From an uncultured Eubacteriales bacterium (GTDB lineage: Bacteria > Bacillota > Clostridia > Oscillospirales > Oscillospiraceae): 29,105 bases of DNA. The notes under the pieces are model-generated. The model did no database searches. It was not told the DNA's origin and saw only the letters and a list, made by a program, of their open reading frames with translations. Every line of letters starts with the position of its first letter. The first letter of the stretch is position 1. Position numbers and translations under genes: made by a program. The stretch spans positions 1 to 29,105 of the forward strand of contig CABVBV010000009.1 in the NCBI GenBank assembly GCA_902496595.1, in the 5' to 3' direction. This document shows, piece after piece, positions 1-9,954 of the stretch.

Positions 1-66
1 TGATGAAATATGCCGCTGTTTCGGAATAACTGAAGCTTTTTAATCGAAGTTCTTTTCTGTATTCGC

Positions 67-70
<4 letters not shown>
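1..70 (-). CDS. Partial CDS, probable start of a REP-associated (Y1/RAYT-type) transposase
   Basis: An open frame starts at the ATG at 70 on the minus strand and runs off the left edge after 23 codons. Its residues include RKELRLKSFSYSE followed by AAYFI. This resembles the N-terminus of REP-associated tyrosine transposases (Y1_Tnp family), which typically begin with an R-x-x-R/L-R-L-K-x-(Y/F)-x-Y-S pattern and then AYF(V/I)T. The catalytic HUH and tyrosine residues would lie outside the window, so the call rests on a short stretch. The start overlaps the gyrB stop codon by 4 nt (ATGA), implying translational coupling to gyrB; I see no strong ribosome binding site of its own. gyrA, a common neighbour of gyrB, is not what follows here. 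Any other small protein sharing this N-terminal pattern remains possible. Confidence 0.5.
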
Positions 71-1998
<1,928 letters not shown>

Positions 1999-2009
1999 AT
2001 AGCTTCCCC

Positions 2010-2252
2010 TTATCTTCTGGATAGTGCCGCCGGCGAGAGAGACGAGAGCCAGACTTTTCTTCTCCCGTTTTCCTCGCAGAGTATGAAGGATCTCGGCAGA
2101 TCCTCCGCGGCGTTTACTACTTCGCCGTTCTTCTCCGAGACGGCGAGCAGCTCGCGTGTGGCACGCGAGCAGGTGGTATTGTCGATATCGCAGACCGCGA
2201 CTACGGAGCTGCGTCTCACGACGTTTCCTCCGCCTATGTTGAGGTAGATCAT
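2010..2252 (-). CDS. remB: RemB-like (DUF370) extracellular matrix regulator
   Basis: An 80-residue protein of the RemA/RemB (DUF370, YaaB) family, beginning MIYLNIGG and continuing with VVRRSSVVAVCDID. In Bacillus subtilis, RemA is a ring-forming DNA-binding regulator of matrix and osmoprotection genes; RemB is its small paralogue encoded between recF and gyrB. Position and length match YaaB/RemB exactly. The start chosen is the ATG at 2252, which overlaps the recF stop by 4 nt (ATGA); a longer frame upstream is recF shadow sequence. The C-terminus ends in a basic RR. The DNA-binding role is inferred from the family, not from visible catalytic residues. Confidence 0.88.
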   Translation of the reverse strand: MIYLNIGGGNVVRRSSVVAVCDIDNTTCSRATRELLAVSEKNGEVVNAAEDLPRSFILCEENGRRKVWLSSLSPAALSRR

Positions 2253-3349
2253 ATCAGCCTGCCTCCGGATATGGTCATGACCTTCCCGCCAGTCCTCCTG
2301 GCGATCCCGTCGTCCTCGCAGCAGGTGATGAGAGTCTGGCCTCCGCCTATTCTGTTCAGGACAAACTCCTGCCTCTCGGCGTCGAGCTCCGAGAGCACGT
2401 CGTCCAGGAGCAGCACGGGATATTCTCCCGTCTCTGCAAGGAATATCTCCCTCTCCGCCAGCTTCACGGAGAGAGCCGCCGTCCTGGCCTGGCCCTGGGA
2501 GGCGAAGCTCCTTGCGCTCCGTCCATTTATGAGCAGCTCCAAATCGTCCTTGTGCGCTCCGGTCAGGCACTGGCCGGAGGCCAGCTCGGCCTCTCTGTGC
2601 TTCTCCTGGTGGTCGCAGATGGAATAGTATATCTCCCTCTCGGAAGCGAAAGGGTCTTCCACGCTCGAGACCGGTTTATAGCTCATAGCGAGCTTGTCCG
2701 TTCCACCGGAAAACTCCAGGTTTATAGGCGCCGCCGCCTCGGCGAGCCTCTGTGAGAAGGCCGCCCTGTATCTCGTGAGCTTGGCTGAGAGCCGGCACAT
2801 ACGCTCGGAGAAGTCGTCCAGCGTGTCGAGCAGGCTGGGCTTTTCCCGCCAGTCCCTGAGTATGGCGCTCTTTTGCTCATACAGCCTGTTGTAGTCGGAG
2901 AGTATCGAGGCGTAGCCCGGGCGCAGCTGGCTTATTGCCGTATCCATGAGCTTTCTTCTCACTGCGGCTCCCTCTCTCACGAGCGCGAGGTCGTCAGGGC
3001 AGAAGAGCACGGCGGTCATCGTCCCGGCGAGCTCCGAGGAGCTCTTCTTGACGGAGTTTACGAGTATCTGCTTCCTCTGGCCAGGGGCCATGGTGAGCTT
3101 GACGGTCTGCTCCCTTCCCGCGGCCTCCACGTCTGCCAATATCTCGGCGCTTGAAAAGCCGAAACCCACGATCTCCTTATCGAACCTGGTTCTGAAACTC
3201 CTGCCGCCCGTCAGCATGAAGACCGCCTCGAGCAGATTCGTCTTCCCCTGGCCGTTCTTGCCTCTTATGACGTTGGTACCCGGCTCGAAAGTGAAGCTCT
3301 CCCACTCGTAGTTCCGAAAGCCCGAGAGCGCTATCCGGCTCACCCTCAT
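2249..3349 (-). CDS. recF: DNA replication and repair protein RecF
   Basis: SMC-like ATPase that helps load RecA at single-stranded gaps with RecO and RecR. The 366-residue protein starts MRVSRIALSGFRNY, the conserved RecF opening. It has a Walker A motif (GKNGQGKTN at about 35-43), an ABC-type signature region (SQGQARTAALSVKLAE) and a Walker B/D-loop segment (YPVLLLDDVLSELD). The frame stays open 48 codons further upstream, but the ATG at 3349 fits the family start and overlaps the yaaA stop by 4 nt. It lies in its usual Firmicute position between yaaA and remB/gyrB and is probably translationally coupled to both neighbours. Confidence 0.96.
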   Translation of the reverse strand: MRVSRIALSGFRNYEWESFTFEPGTNVIRGKNGQGKTNLLEAVFMLTGGRSFRTRFDKEIVGFGFSSAEILADVEAAGREQTVKLTMAPGQRKQILVNSVKKSSSELAGTMTAVLFCPDDLALVREGAAVRRKLMDTAISQLRPGYASILSDYNRLYEQKSAILRDWREKPSLLDTLDDFSERMCRLSAKLTRYRAAFSQRLAEAAAPINLEFSGGTDKLAMSYKPVSSVEDPFASEREIYYSICDHQEKHREAELASGQCLTGAHKDDLELLINGRSARSFASQGQARTAALSVKLAEREIFLAETGEYPVLLLDDVLSELDAERQEFVLNRIGGGQTLITCCEDDGIARRTGGKVMTISGGRLI

Positions 3350-3564
3350 GCCGAAGCCACCTCGACGGCCTCGCCGTCCAGCTCGACAGTATCCCCAGGC
3401 CTTATCTTTCTGCCCCTCTGAAGGCAGGTCTCGCCGTTCACCTTCACCAGCCCGTCCTCCACGCAGAGCTTTGCCTCTCCTCCGGTCTCGCACAGGCCCG
3501 CAAACTTGAGCAGCGCGTCCAATTTTATAAACTCGGTAGTTATTTCTATCTTATCCATACTCAC
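3346..3564 (-). CDS. yaaA: S4-domain RNA-binding protein YaaA (RlbA)
   Basis: A small S4-type RNA-binding protein of up to 72 residues, with the S4 core LDALLKFAGLCETGGEAK, then VNGETCLQRGRKIRPGD. The Bacillus YaaA/RlbA protein, encoded between dnaN and recF, is linked to ribosome biogenesis; the exact RNA target here is unknown. The start is uncertain. A GTG at 3564 overlaps the dnaN stop (GTGA), while an ATG two codons later at 3558 gives MDKIEI and has a GGTGAG directly before it, rather close. The stop overlaps the recF ATG by 4 nt. The gene is intact and in its standard position. Confidence 0.92.
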   Translation of the reverse strand: MSMDKIEITTEFIKLDALLKFAGLCETGGEAKLCVEDGLVKVNGETCLQRGRKIRPGDTVELDGEAVEVASA

Positions 3565-4673
3565 TCACCGGCTTTTAGCCTGACCGGAAGGATCATATAC
3601 ACAAAGGAGTCCCCTCCGTCGGCGGCCTTGATGACGCAGGGGGATGAGCCGGTGTTGATGCAGACGCAAAGTTCCTTCGCAGGAGCCGCCCTCAAAGCGT
3701 CCCTCAGGTATCTGTCGTTGAAGCCGATCTCCGTATCTCCGCCTTCTCCCTCGCAGGGGCATATATCTCCCGCCTTTCCGAGCGGAGTGGTGCAGACGAA
3801 GTCTATGCGCCCGTCTCCAAACAGGAGGCGCACGGGGCTCTTCATCTTCTCGTCCACTACCAGCGACACCCTGTCCGTCGCCCCGAGCATATCCTCTCTG
3901 AGCACGGTGAGTATATGTTTGAAGTTCTCCGGCAGCGATTTTTTATAGTTGAGGAAGTCGCCTTCCAGCTTTCTTGAAACCACAACGGTGCTTCCAATGG
4001 TGAACGAGCTGTGTTTCGTGCCGACGTTCAGCAGAACTTCCTCGTCCGAGTCGCCGCAGAGCCTTTCAACGTCCAGCAGCGCGGAACCGGGAATTATGAA
4101 GCGCATTCCTTCGGTGCCGCCTTTGACCTCTTCCCTTCTCACAGCCATCCTGTAACCGTCCACGGAGACCATGGTGAGCCTGCCGCCCTCCAGCTCGAAG
4201 AGGCTGCCCATGTACACGGGACGGCTCTCGTTCGTCGATACGGCGAAAATGCTCTCGTCTATCATGCTCCTGAGCTTCTTCTGCGGGATCATGATGGCTT
4301 CGGAGACGTCCACATCCGGAAGCTCCGGGTAGTCCGCCGCGGGCAGAGCCATGAAGCTGTACTCGCTCTGGCCGCATCTCACGGTCGCCCTGCTGTCGTC
4401 CCCCACCTCGACGGTGACGATGCCGTCGGGAAGCAGGCGCATCATCTCAGAGAACAGCTTCGCCGTCATGAGCACGGCGGAGCCCGTCTGGGCCACGTCG
4501 GCCTCTATGTTCATGTAGATGCCTTTTTTCAGGTCGTAGCCCGTGACCCTCACTCCGGCTCCGGCCTGGATGAGCAGGCCCTCAAGGGCGGAAATGGGGC
4601 TCTTGGCCGATGCGGCCCTCGACGCGGCGAGCACGGCCGACTGGAGCAGATGTTTCTCACAGGAAAATTTCAT
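3561..4673 (-). CDS. dnaN: DNA polymerase III beta sliding clamp
   Basis: Ring-shaped processivity clamp that tethers the replicative polymerase to DNA. At 370 residues it has normal length. It starts MKFSCEKHLLQSAV, and three clamp domains follow, including the DGYRMAVR segment typical of the middle domain; the C-terminus reads YMILPVRLK, matching the conserved M-P-x-R/M-L ending. The start is firm: a perfect AAGGAGG stands 6 nt before the ATG. It is preceded by the 245-bp candidate oriC segment downstream of dnaA and overlaps yaaA by 4 nt. I could not identify a convincing dedicated dnaN promoter in the gap. Confidence 0.97.
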   Translation of the reverse strand: MKFSCEKHLLQSAVLAASRAASAKSPISALEGLLIQAGAGVRVTGYDLKKGIYMNIEADVAQTGSAVLMTAKLFSEMMRLLPDGIVTVEVGDDSRATVRCGQSEYSFMALPAADYPELPDVDVSEAIMIPQKKLRSMIDESIFAVSTNESRPVYMGSLFELEGGRLTMVSVDGYRMAVRREEVKGGTEGMRFIIPGSALLDVERLCGDSDEEVLLNVGTKHSSFTIGSTVVVSRKLEGDFLNYKKSLPENFKHILTVLREDMLGATDRVSLVVDEKMKSPVRLLFGDGRIDFVCTTPLGKAGDICPCEGEGGDTEIGFNDRYLRDALRAAPAKELCVCINTGSSPCVIKAADGGDSFVYMILPVRLKAGE

Positions 4674-4918
4674 TTTGTCCTCCTTAGATCTTCCCGCTTC
4701 CCTTCAGGATAGCAGGATAGGATTATCTATGTAGTGAAAGTAGAAGTAGGTTGTTTGAAATGTTGAAAACTCCGGAAAGCGCCTGTAATCCATGAAAAAT
4801 ACGTGAACATGGTTTTGCACAGCCTCAGACCTGTTTCAACAGGTAAATATTGATAGATCTCTCTTTGAACAGTTTTCAACAGCTGTTGACATACAGCCGT
4901 CAGGCCCGTGTGCAAAGT
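4674..4918. other. Candidate replication origin segment between dnaA and dnaN
   Basis: This 245-bp gap has no credible gene. It holds several 9-mers related to the DnaA box TTATCCACA: TTTTCAACA at 4873-4881 (plus) and 4761-4769 (minus), TTTTGCACA at 4813-4821 (plus), GTTTCAACA at 4833-4841 (plus), and CTTTGCACA at 4909-4917 (minus). The two TTTTCAACA copies and TTTTGCACA match the consensus at 7 of 9 positions, the other two at 6 of 9. A 14-bp palindrome, TCAACAGCTGTTGA (4876-4889), joins two such sites head to head. A triplet run lies at 4732-4749. In Bacillus and clostridia the duplex is opened in this same gap, so location supports an origin role, but no box is a perfect match. Confidence 0.6.
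4732..4749 (+). repeat. DnaA-trio-like triplet run
   Basis: Six consecutive triplets read TAG TGA AAG TAG AAG TAG on the plus strand; five of the six fit the DnaA-trio pattern (5'-[T/A]A[G/A]). The run lies 11 nt before a DnaA-box-like site in the opposite orientation (4761-4769), the same relative order of trio and box reported for the Bacillus origin unwinding element. The spacer is not GC-rich and the sequence on the far side is only moderately AT-rich, so this is suggestive only. Confidence 0.4.
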
Positions 4919-6229
4919 TCAGCTCCTGGAGTTTATATTTGAGGAGATATCTCTCACCGTGTCCGCTGTCTCCTGGTCGGTCTTGAGGAGCTCTTCTATC
5001 TTGCGTATGCTGTTGAGCACGGTGGAGTGGTTCCTGCCCTCGTACTGGTTGCCTATGTCCACGAGAGAGAGGTTTGTGAGGCTGCGGATGAGGTACATGG
5101 AGATCTGTCTCGCCTTTGCGACGTTTTTTGACCTTCTCTGGCCTTTTATGTCGGCAGGGGTGATGGAGAAATATGTGGCCGTCTCCTCGATGATGACATC
5201 CGGTGTGGGGACGTATGCTCCGACCCTGACGACGTCTTTGATGGCCCTCTTGACCGTGGCCGTAGTGATGTTGTCGTTCAGGATCTCCTTGTACGCCGTG
5301 AGCCTCTTCACGACGCCCTCTATCTGCCTGACGTTGGAGGTTATGTTCTCCGCAATGAAGGAGACCACGTTGTCCGGAAGAGTCATGCCCAGCTGTGAGG
5401 CCTTGTTTCTTATGATGGCCGTCCTCGTCTCTATGTCCGGAGGCTGTACGTCCGCCATTAGCCCGCCCTCCAGCCTGGTGCGAAGCCTGTCGTCAAGCAG
5501 GGACATATCTATTGGAGGACGGTCGGCCGTTATGACTATCTGGCCCCCGGCCCGGTATATCGTGTTGAAGATATTGAAAAATTCCTCCTGAGTGCTGCGT
5601 TTTCCGGCGATGAACTGTATGTCGTCCATGAGAAAGAGCCCGACGTTGCGGTACTTGTTTCTGAGCTCGTCCATGGTTCCGTTTCTGATGGCGCCTATGA
5701 CCTCGTTCGTGAAATCGTCTCCGCAGACGTAGGCGACGGGCAGCTCCGGATTGGCCGCGTGTATGGCGTTGCAGACAGCCAGCAGCAGGTGGGTCTTGCC
5801 GAGGCCCGAGTTGCCGTAGATGAAGAGAGGGTTGTAGACCTTGCCGGGCTTGTTCGCAACGGCTATCGAAGCCGCGTGCGCAAACTCGTTCGACGGCCCC
5901 ACGATGAAGTTCTCAAAGGTGTAGGCGGGCATTTCCGCCGGAGTGTCGGCCACAAAGTGCCTGGACTCCTGCATCCTGGCGTCTTCAACGGTCATGACGT
6001 AGAAGTTGAGGTCGCTCGAGAAGACCTCGAACAGAGCCTTGTGTATAACGTCGCCGAAGCGCTCGAGAATTATTTTCATTTTGAACTCGGAGGTCGTCAG
6101 CACGGTAAGGGAGTCCTCGTCCAGCTTGTACGGCTCGCAGTCCCCGAACCAGGTGTTGAAGGCCGTCGGCGTGATCTCTCTGGCTATCGCGTCCAGCACG
6201 CTCTGCCACACAGTCTTGAGCGAATCCAT
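4919..6229 (-). CDS. dnaA: Chromosomal replication initiator DnaA
   Basis: AAA+ ATPase that binds DnaA boxes, melts the origin and helps load the helicase. The 436-residue protein has the N-terminal interaction domain (MDSLKTVWQSVLDAI), a short linker, the AAA+ domain (Walker A GNSGLGKT at 139-146, Walker B FLMDDI at 199-204, then ITADRPP), and the C-terminal box-binding helix-turn-helix containing NVAKARQISMYL and GRNHSTVL. The signature loop reads NHSTV where DHTTV is common. The start ATG at 6229 follows a GGGGAGAG ribosome binding site. A good promoter and a terminator-like hairpin precede it. Overlapping plus-strand frames are antisense shadows. Confidence 0.98.
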   Translation of the reverse strand: MDSLKTVWQSVLDAIAREITPTAFNTWFGDCEPYKLDEDSLTVLTTSEFKMKIILERFGDVIHKALFEVFSSDLNFYVMTVEDARMQESRHFVADTPAEMPAYTFENFIVGPSNEFAHAASIAVANKPGKVYNPLFIYGNSGLGKTHLLLAVCNAIHAANPELPVAYVCGDDFTNEVIGAIRNGTMDELRNKYRNVGLFLMDDIQFIAGKRSTQEEFFNIFNTIYRAGGQIVITADRPPIDMSLLDDRLRTRLEGGLMADVQPPDIETRTAIIRNKASQLGMTLPDNVVSFIAENITSNVRQIEGVVKRLTAYKEILNDNITTATVKRAIKDVVRVGAYVPTPDVIIEETATYFSITPADIKGQRRSKNVAKARQISMYLIRSLTNLSLVDIGNQYEGRNHSTVLNSIRKIEELLKTDQETADTVRDISSNINSRS

Positions 6230-6246
6230 CTCATCTCTCCCCTCAG

Positions 6247-6277
6247 AAAAAAACGCCCCCTAACCATACAAGGGACG
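6247..6277 (-). promoter_or_regulatory. Terminator-like hairpin in the dnaA leader (possible attenuator)
   Basis: Read on the minus strand, CGTCCCT (6277-6271) can pair with GGGGGCG (6260-6254) across a 10-nt loop, giving seven pairs of which two are G-U, followed at once by seven T residues (6253-6247). This is the layout of an intrinsic terminator, placed between the dnaA promoter and the dnaA ribosome binding site, with no gene ending here. The plus strand has no T-tract after the stem, so it does not serve mfd. The stem is modest, and the function is inferred. Confidence 0.5.
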
Positions 6278-6295
6278 CACAGTTTGACCCTTACT

Positions 6296-6324
6296 ATTAT
6301 AATAACAATTTTACCTTTTGTCTA
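6296..6324 (-). promoter_or_regulatory. dnaA promoter
   Basis: On the minus strand, TAGACA (6324-6319) and a perfect TATAAT (6301-6296) are separated by 17 nt. Transcription would begin near 6289, giving a leader of about 60 nt that contains the terminator-like hairpin. This is the best promoter match in the dnaA-mfd gap. A weak DnaA-box-like TTGCCCACA (7 of 9) lies just upstream at about 6330-6338. Confidence 0.7.
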
Positions 6325-6388
6325 GGAATTTGCCCACATTTTTTTCTGACCGGCGGAAAATATAGCAAAGTTGTACGGCTTGTTTTTA

Positions 6389-6417
6389 TTGAATTTGACA
6401 AGGCGTTTTGCTATAAT
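6389..6417 (+). promoter_or_regulatory. mfd promoter, placing the transcript start at the gene start
   Basis: TTGAAT (6389-6394) and a perfect TATAAT (6412-6417) are 17 nt apart on the plus strand. The predicted transcript start is about 6424, only two or three nt before the mfd ATG at 6427. A TTGACA at 6395-6400 is only 11 nt from the -10 and is unlikely to be the -35. Confidence 0.6.
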
Positions 6418-6426
6418 GGTTCAATC

Positions 6427-9400
6427 ATGGAAAAGAAAGTCCTGGCGGAAGCCTTTTTAAAAATACCGGAAGCCGCCGCCCTCCCCTTGAGCGTGGAGAG
6501 CGGACGGATACGTGCGCTCGTGACGGGGTTATCGTCTGTACACAGGGCGCATCTCTGCGCGGCGATAAGGCTCAGAACTGGAAGACCGCTCGTGATCCTC
6601 TCCCCGGACGAGACCTCGGCGGATGCGCTGGCAGCGGATATATATTCGTTTATTGATGAAAAACCATGCGTCCTCACCGGCCGCGACTACGTCTTCATCC
6701 AGGCGGACGCAGCTTCGAGACAGCTTGAGCAGAGGCGGCTAGGAGCGCTCAAAACGCTCAGGGGCGGTTCGGATACAGTGATTATAACCGCGCAGGGGCT
6801 CTTTCAACGGGCCATGCCGGTGTCCGCGTTCGAGAGAACGGCGTTCGACCTGGGCATGGATACAAAAATGCCGCCTGAGGATCTGGAGGATGCGCTCATC
6901 CGCTGCGGCTACTCTCGTTCAGACCAGGTGGAGGGCCCGGGACAGTTCTCAAAAAGAGGCGGTATACTGGACTTTTTTTCACCGGCGCACGATCAGCCGG
7001 TCAGGATAGAGTTTTGGGGAGACGAGATAGACTCGATGTCCCACTTCGACATTCTCAGCCAGAGGAGGACGGAGAGCCTTGAGCGCTGCACCGTGCTTCC
7101 CGCCGCGGAGACTCTTCCGGGACTGACCGCGGGCGGCTCGGGGGCGCTGGCCGGGAGCCTCAAAAGGATGGCTTCAAAATACGAGAAAAAGGGTGGGGCT
7201 CCAAAGCAGCTTGTTTCCTCCATCATTGAGGACGCTGAGAGGCTGGAAAACGGAGTGGAGCTCCGGGCAGCGGATAAATATGCAAACCTGATATATGGAG
7301 AAGCCGTATCAGCTGCGGACTACATTGCGGAAGGAGCCGTGGTGGTCTGCGAGCAGCCCGGCAGGTTCATGGAGCGGGCCAGGGACTATATAAAGAGCAT
7401 ACAGGAGGATGTTTCGGCGCTTGTATCTTCAGGCAGGATGCAGGCGAAGGCGGAGGATTTCCACGTCTCGGAGCAGCAGGTATGGCAGAAGCTGGCGGAG
7501 CACAGCGTGTATTTTGCAGACGCCTTCACGGCGGGCAGGTATCCGCTCGAGCCTGAGAGCGTGATACAGATACAGGCCAAGCAGCTGCCCTCCTACGGAG
7601 GTTCGGCGGAACAGGCCAAGGAGGATCTGGCCCACTATCGGGAGGCGGGCTGCGGCGTCCTGGTGCTGGCCGGGGATTCCAGACGGGCGAACATACTCTG
7701 CGGTATGTTCCGCGAGAGCGGCGGAGCGATGCTCTCGGAGAAGCTGAAGCGCCTGCCGGAACCACGCGAGTGCATTGTCACGACGGGAGGGCTCTCGTCC
7801 GGTATCGAGTATCCGACGCTCAGGCTGGCGGTATTGACCGACACGCAGCTAATGTCTGCGGGGCTGCGGCGTCAGAAGCGGCGAAAAAAGGCTGTTGGAG
7901 AGAAGATAGGCTCCTGCGCAGACCTCGCCGTCGGCGATCTCGTGGTACACGAGCAGCACGGCATAGGCCGCTTTGCCGGTGTCGTCCGCATACCTGTGGA
8001 CGGGGCTGAGAAGGACTACATGAAGATAAGCTACGCCGGTACGGACAGTCTCTACGTCCCGGCGACGCAGCTGGATCTCGTGACGAAGTACGTCGGAGCG
8101 GGAGAGGACGCGCCCGTGCGGCTCTCGAAGCTCGGCGGAGCCGAGTGGCAGAGGACGAAGTCCAGGGCGAAGGCTGCGGCAAAGCAGCTTGCGAAGGGGC
8201 TCATCCAGCTCTATGCCGAGCGCAGCCGTATGGAGGGCCATGCCTTCGCCGCCGACTCCGCCTGGCAGCAGGAGTTCGAGGAACGCTTCGGATTCGAGGA
8301 GACGGACGACCAGCTCAGGTGTGTGGAAGAGATAAAAAGGGACATGGAAAAGCCCGTGCCCATGGACAGGCTGCTCTGCGGCGACGTGGGCTACGGCAAG
8401 ACCGAAGTTGCGCTCAGGGCAGTTATGAAGTGCATCCTGGACGGCTGCCAGGCCGCCATCCTGGTGCCGACCACCGTGCTTGCCCAGCAGCACTATCAGA
8501 CGGCGATGCAGAGGTTTTTCGGGTATCCGGTGGATATTGAAGTGCTCAGCAGATTCAGGTCTCCGGCGCAGGTAAGGGAGACGCTCAAAAACCTCAAGAG
8601 CGGCAAATGCGACCTCGTCATAGGCACGCACAGGCTGCTGCAGAAGGACATAGAATTTAAAAAGCTGGGCCTGCTCATAGTCGACGAGGAGCAGCGCTTC
8701 GGCGTCTCGCACAAGGAGCACATCAAGGAGATGTCGCGTCAAGTCGACGTGCTGACGCTCTCCGCCACCCCCATACCGAGGACGCTCAACATGGCGCTCG
8801 CCGGCATACGCGATATGTCGACGATAGAGGAACCGCCTCAGGACAGGCTGCCCGTACAGACCTTCGTGATGGAGCACGACTGGGGCACCCTGGCCGACGC
8901 CATGCGCAGAGAGCTCGCCCGCGGAGGTCAGGTATATTATCTGCACAACAGGGTTGACAACATAGAGCGGACTGCGTTAAAAATATCAGAGCTGCTGGAC
9001 GGGGCGGCGGTTGCCGTTGCTCACGGGAAGATGGACGAGGAACAGCTCTCGAGGGTCATGGAGGACATGATAGAGGGCAGAGTCCAGGTGCTCGTCTGCA
9101 CGACGATAATCGAGACGGGGATAGATATCCCGAACGTCAACACGCTGATAATCGAGGACGCCGACAAGCTCGGCCTCGCCCAGCTCCATCAGATACGCGG
9201 CCGGGTCGGACGCTCATCCAGAAGGGCCAGCGCCTATCTGACCTTCAAGCGGGACAAGGTTCTGACCGAGATAGCGGAAAAGCGCCTGGAGGCCATCAGG
9301 GAGTTTGCGGAGTTCAACTCGGGCTTCAGGATAGCCATGAGGGATCTGGAGATACGCGGAGCGGGAAATCTCCTGGGCGCAGAGCAATCGGGGCACCTCA

Positions 9401-9948
9401 TCGACGTGGGCTACGATATGTATCTGAAGCTGCTCGAGGAGGCGGTGCTCGAGGAGAAGGGGGAAAAGCCCGTGAACCGCGCCTCCTCGACGGCAGACCT
9501 TGCGGTCTCGGCGAACATACCCGAGAGCTACATACAGTCCTCGGAGCAGAGGATGGATCTCTACCGGAGGATAGCGCTGATAAGGAGCGAGGCGGACGCA
9601 GACGATGTGCTCGACGAGCTCATAGACCGTTTCGGGGAGCCGCCGGACTGCGTTACCGCTCTAGTCCGGGTCGCCCTGCTGAGGGGCGAGGCCGGAAGGG
9701 CCGGAATAACGGACATCTCGCAGAAGGCGGGAACGCTCAGGTTCACGCTCTCCGACTTCGACATGAGAAGGGTATCGGAGCTGTACGCGAGGCCTGAATA
9801 CAGGGGCAGGATAAGGGTAGAAGCCGGTTCCGTGCCCAGAATTTCGCTAAAACTCCAGCCGAAGGCCCGGGTGCTGGACGAGGCCTCGCGCTTCGCCTCG
9901 GCTTGGGCCTCGACCGACAAGAATACAAGGGACGAACAAGGAGGATAA
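6427..9948 (+). CDS. mfd: Transcription-repair coupling factor Mfd
   Basis: A DNA translocase that removes RNA polymerase stalled at lesions and recruits UvrA for nucleotide excision repair. The 1173-residue length is normal. In order: a UvrB-homology module (GPGQFSKRGGILDFFSP near 178-195), the RNA polymerase interaction domain beginning at LAVGDLVVHEQHGIGRF (about 498-514), the helicase core with Walker A GDVGYGKT (652-659), DEEQ (753-756), SATPIPRTLNMAL and QIRGRVGRSS, and a C-terminal TRCF domain. No ribosome binding site precedes the ATG, and the promoter abuts it, so the message may be nearly leaderless. The gene diverges from dnaA and is followed after 6 nt by a foldase lipoprotein gene. 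Confidence 0.97.
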   Translation: MEKKVLAEAFLKIPEAAALPLSVESGRIRALVTGLSSVHRAHLCAAIRLRTGRPLVILSPDETSADALAADIYSFIDEKPCVLTGRDYVFIQADAASRQLEQRRLGALKTLRGGSDTVIITAQGLFQRAMPVSAFERTAFDLGMDTKMPPEDLEDALIRCGYSRSDQVEGPGQFSKRGGILDFFSPAHDQPVRIEFWGDEIDSMSHFDILSQRRTESLERCTVLPAAETLPGLTAGGSGALAGSLKRMASKYEKKGGAPKQLVSSIIEDAERLENGVELRAADKYANLIYGEAVSAADYIAEGAVVVCEQPGRFMERARDYIKSIQEDVSALVSSGRMQAKAEDFHVSEQQVWQKLAEHSVYFADAFTAGRYPLEPESVIQIQAKQLPSYGGSAEQAKEDLAHYREAGCGVLVLAGDSRRANILCGMFRESGGAMLSEKLKRLPEPRECIVTTGGLSSGIEYPTLRLAVLTDTQLMSAGLRRQKRRKKAVGEKIGSCADLAVGDLVVHEQHGIGRFAGVVRIPVDGAEKDYMKISYAGTDSLYVPATQLDLVTKYVGAGEDAPVRLSKLGGAEWQRTKSRAKAAAKQLAKGLIQLYAERSRMEGHAFAADSAWQQEFEERFGFEETDDQLRCVEEIKRDMEKPVPMDRLLCGDVGYGKTEVALRAVMKCILDGCQAAILVPTTVLAQQHYQTAMQRFFGYPVDIEVLSRFRSPAQVRETLKNLKSGKCDLVIGTHRLLQKDIEFKKLGLLIVDEEQRFGVSHKEHIKEMSRQVDVLTLSATPIPRTLNMALAGIRDMSTIEEPPQDRLPVQTFVMEHDWGTLADAMRRELARGGQVYYLHNRVDNIERTALKISELLDGAAVAVAHGKMDEEQLSRVMEDMIEGRVQVLVCTTIIETGIDIPNVNTLIIEDADKLGLAQLHQIRGRVGRSSRRASAYLTFKRDKVLTEIAEKRLEAIREFAEFNSGFRIAMRDLEIRGAGNLLGAEQSGHLIDVGYDMYLKLLEEAVLEEKGEKPVNRASSTADLAVSANIPESYIQSSEQRMDLYRRIALIRSEADADDVLDELIDRFGEPPDCVTALVRVALLRGEAGRAGITDISQKAGTLRFTLSDFDMRRVSELYARPEYRGRIRVEAGSVPRISLKLQPKARVLDEASRFASAWASTDKNTRDEQGG

Positions 9949-9954
9949 GATAAA

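Noticed and set aside
6395..6417. TTGACA with TATAAT upstream of mfd as a consensus promoter
   Set aside because: The spacing is only 11 nt; TTGAAT at 6389 with a 17-nt spacer is far more plausible.
7849..8946. 365-codon minus-strand frame within mfd
   Set aside because: Shadow of the helicase domain; Mfd motifs in the plus frame are complete.
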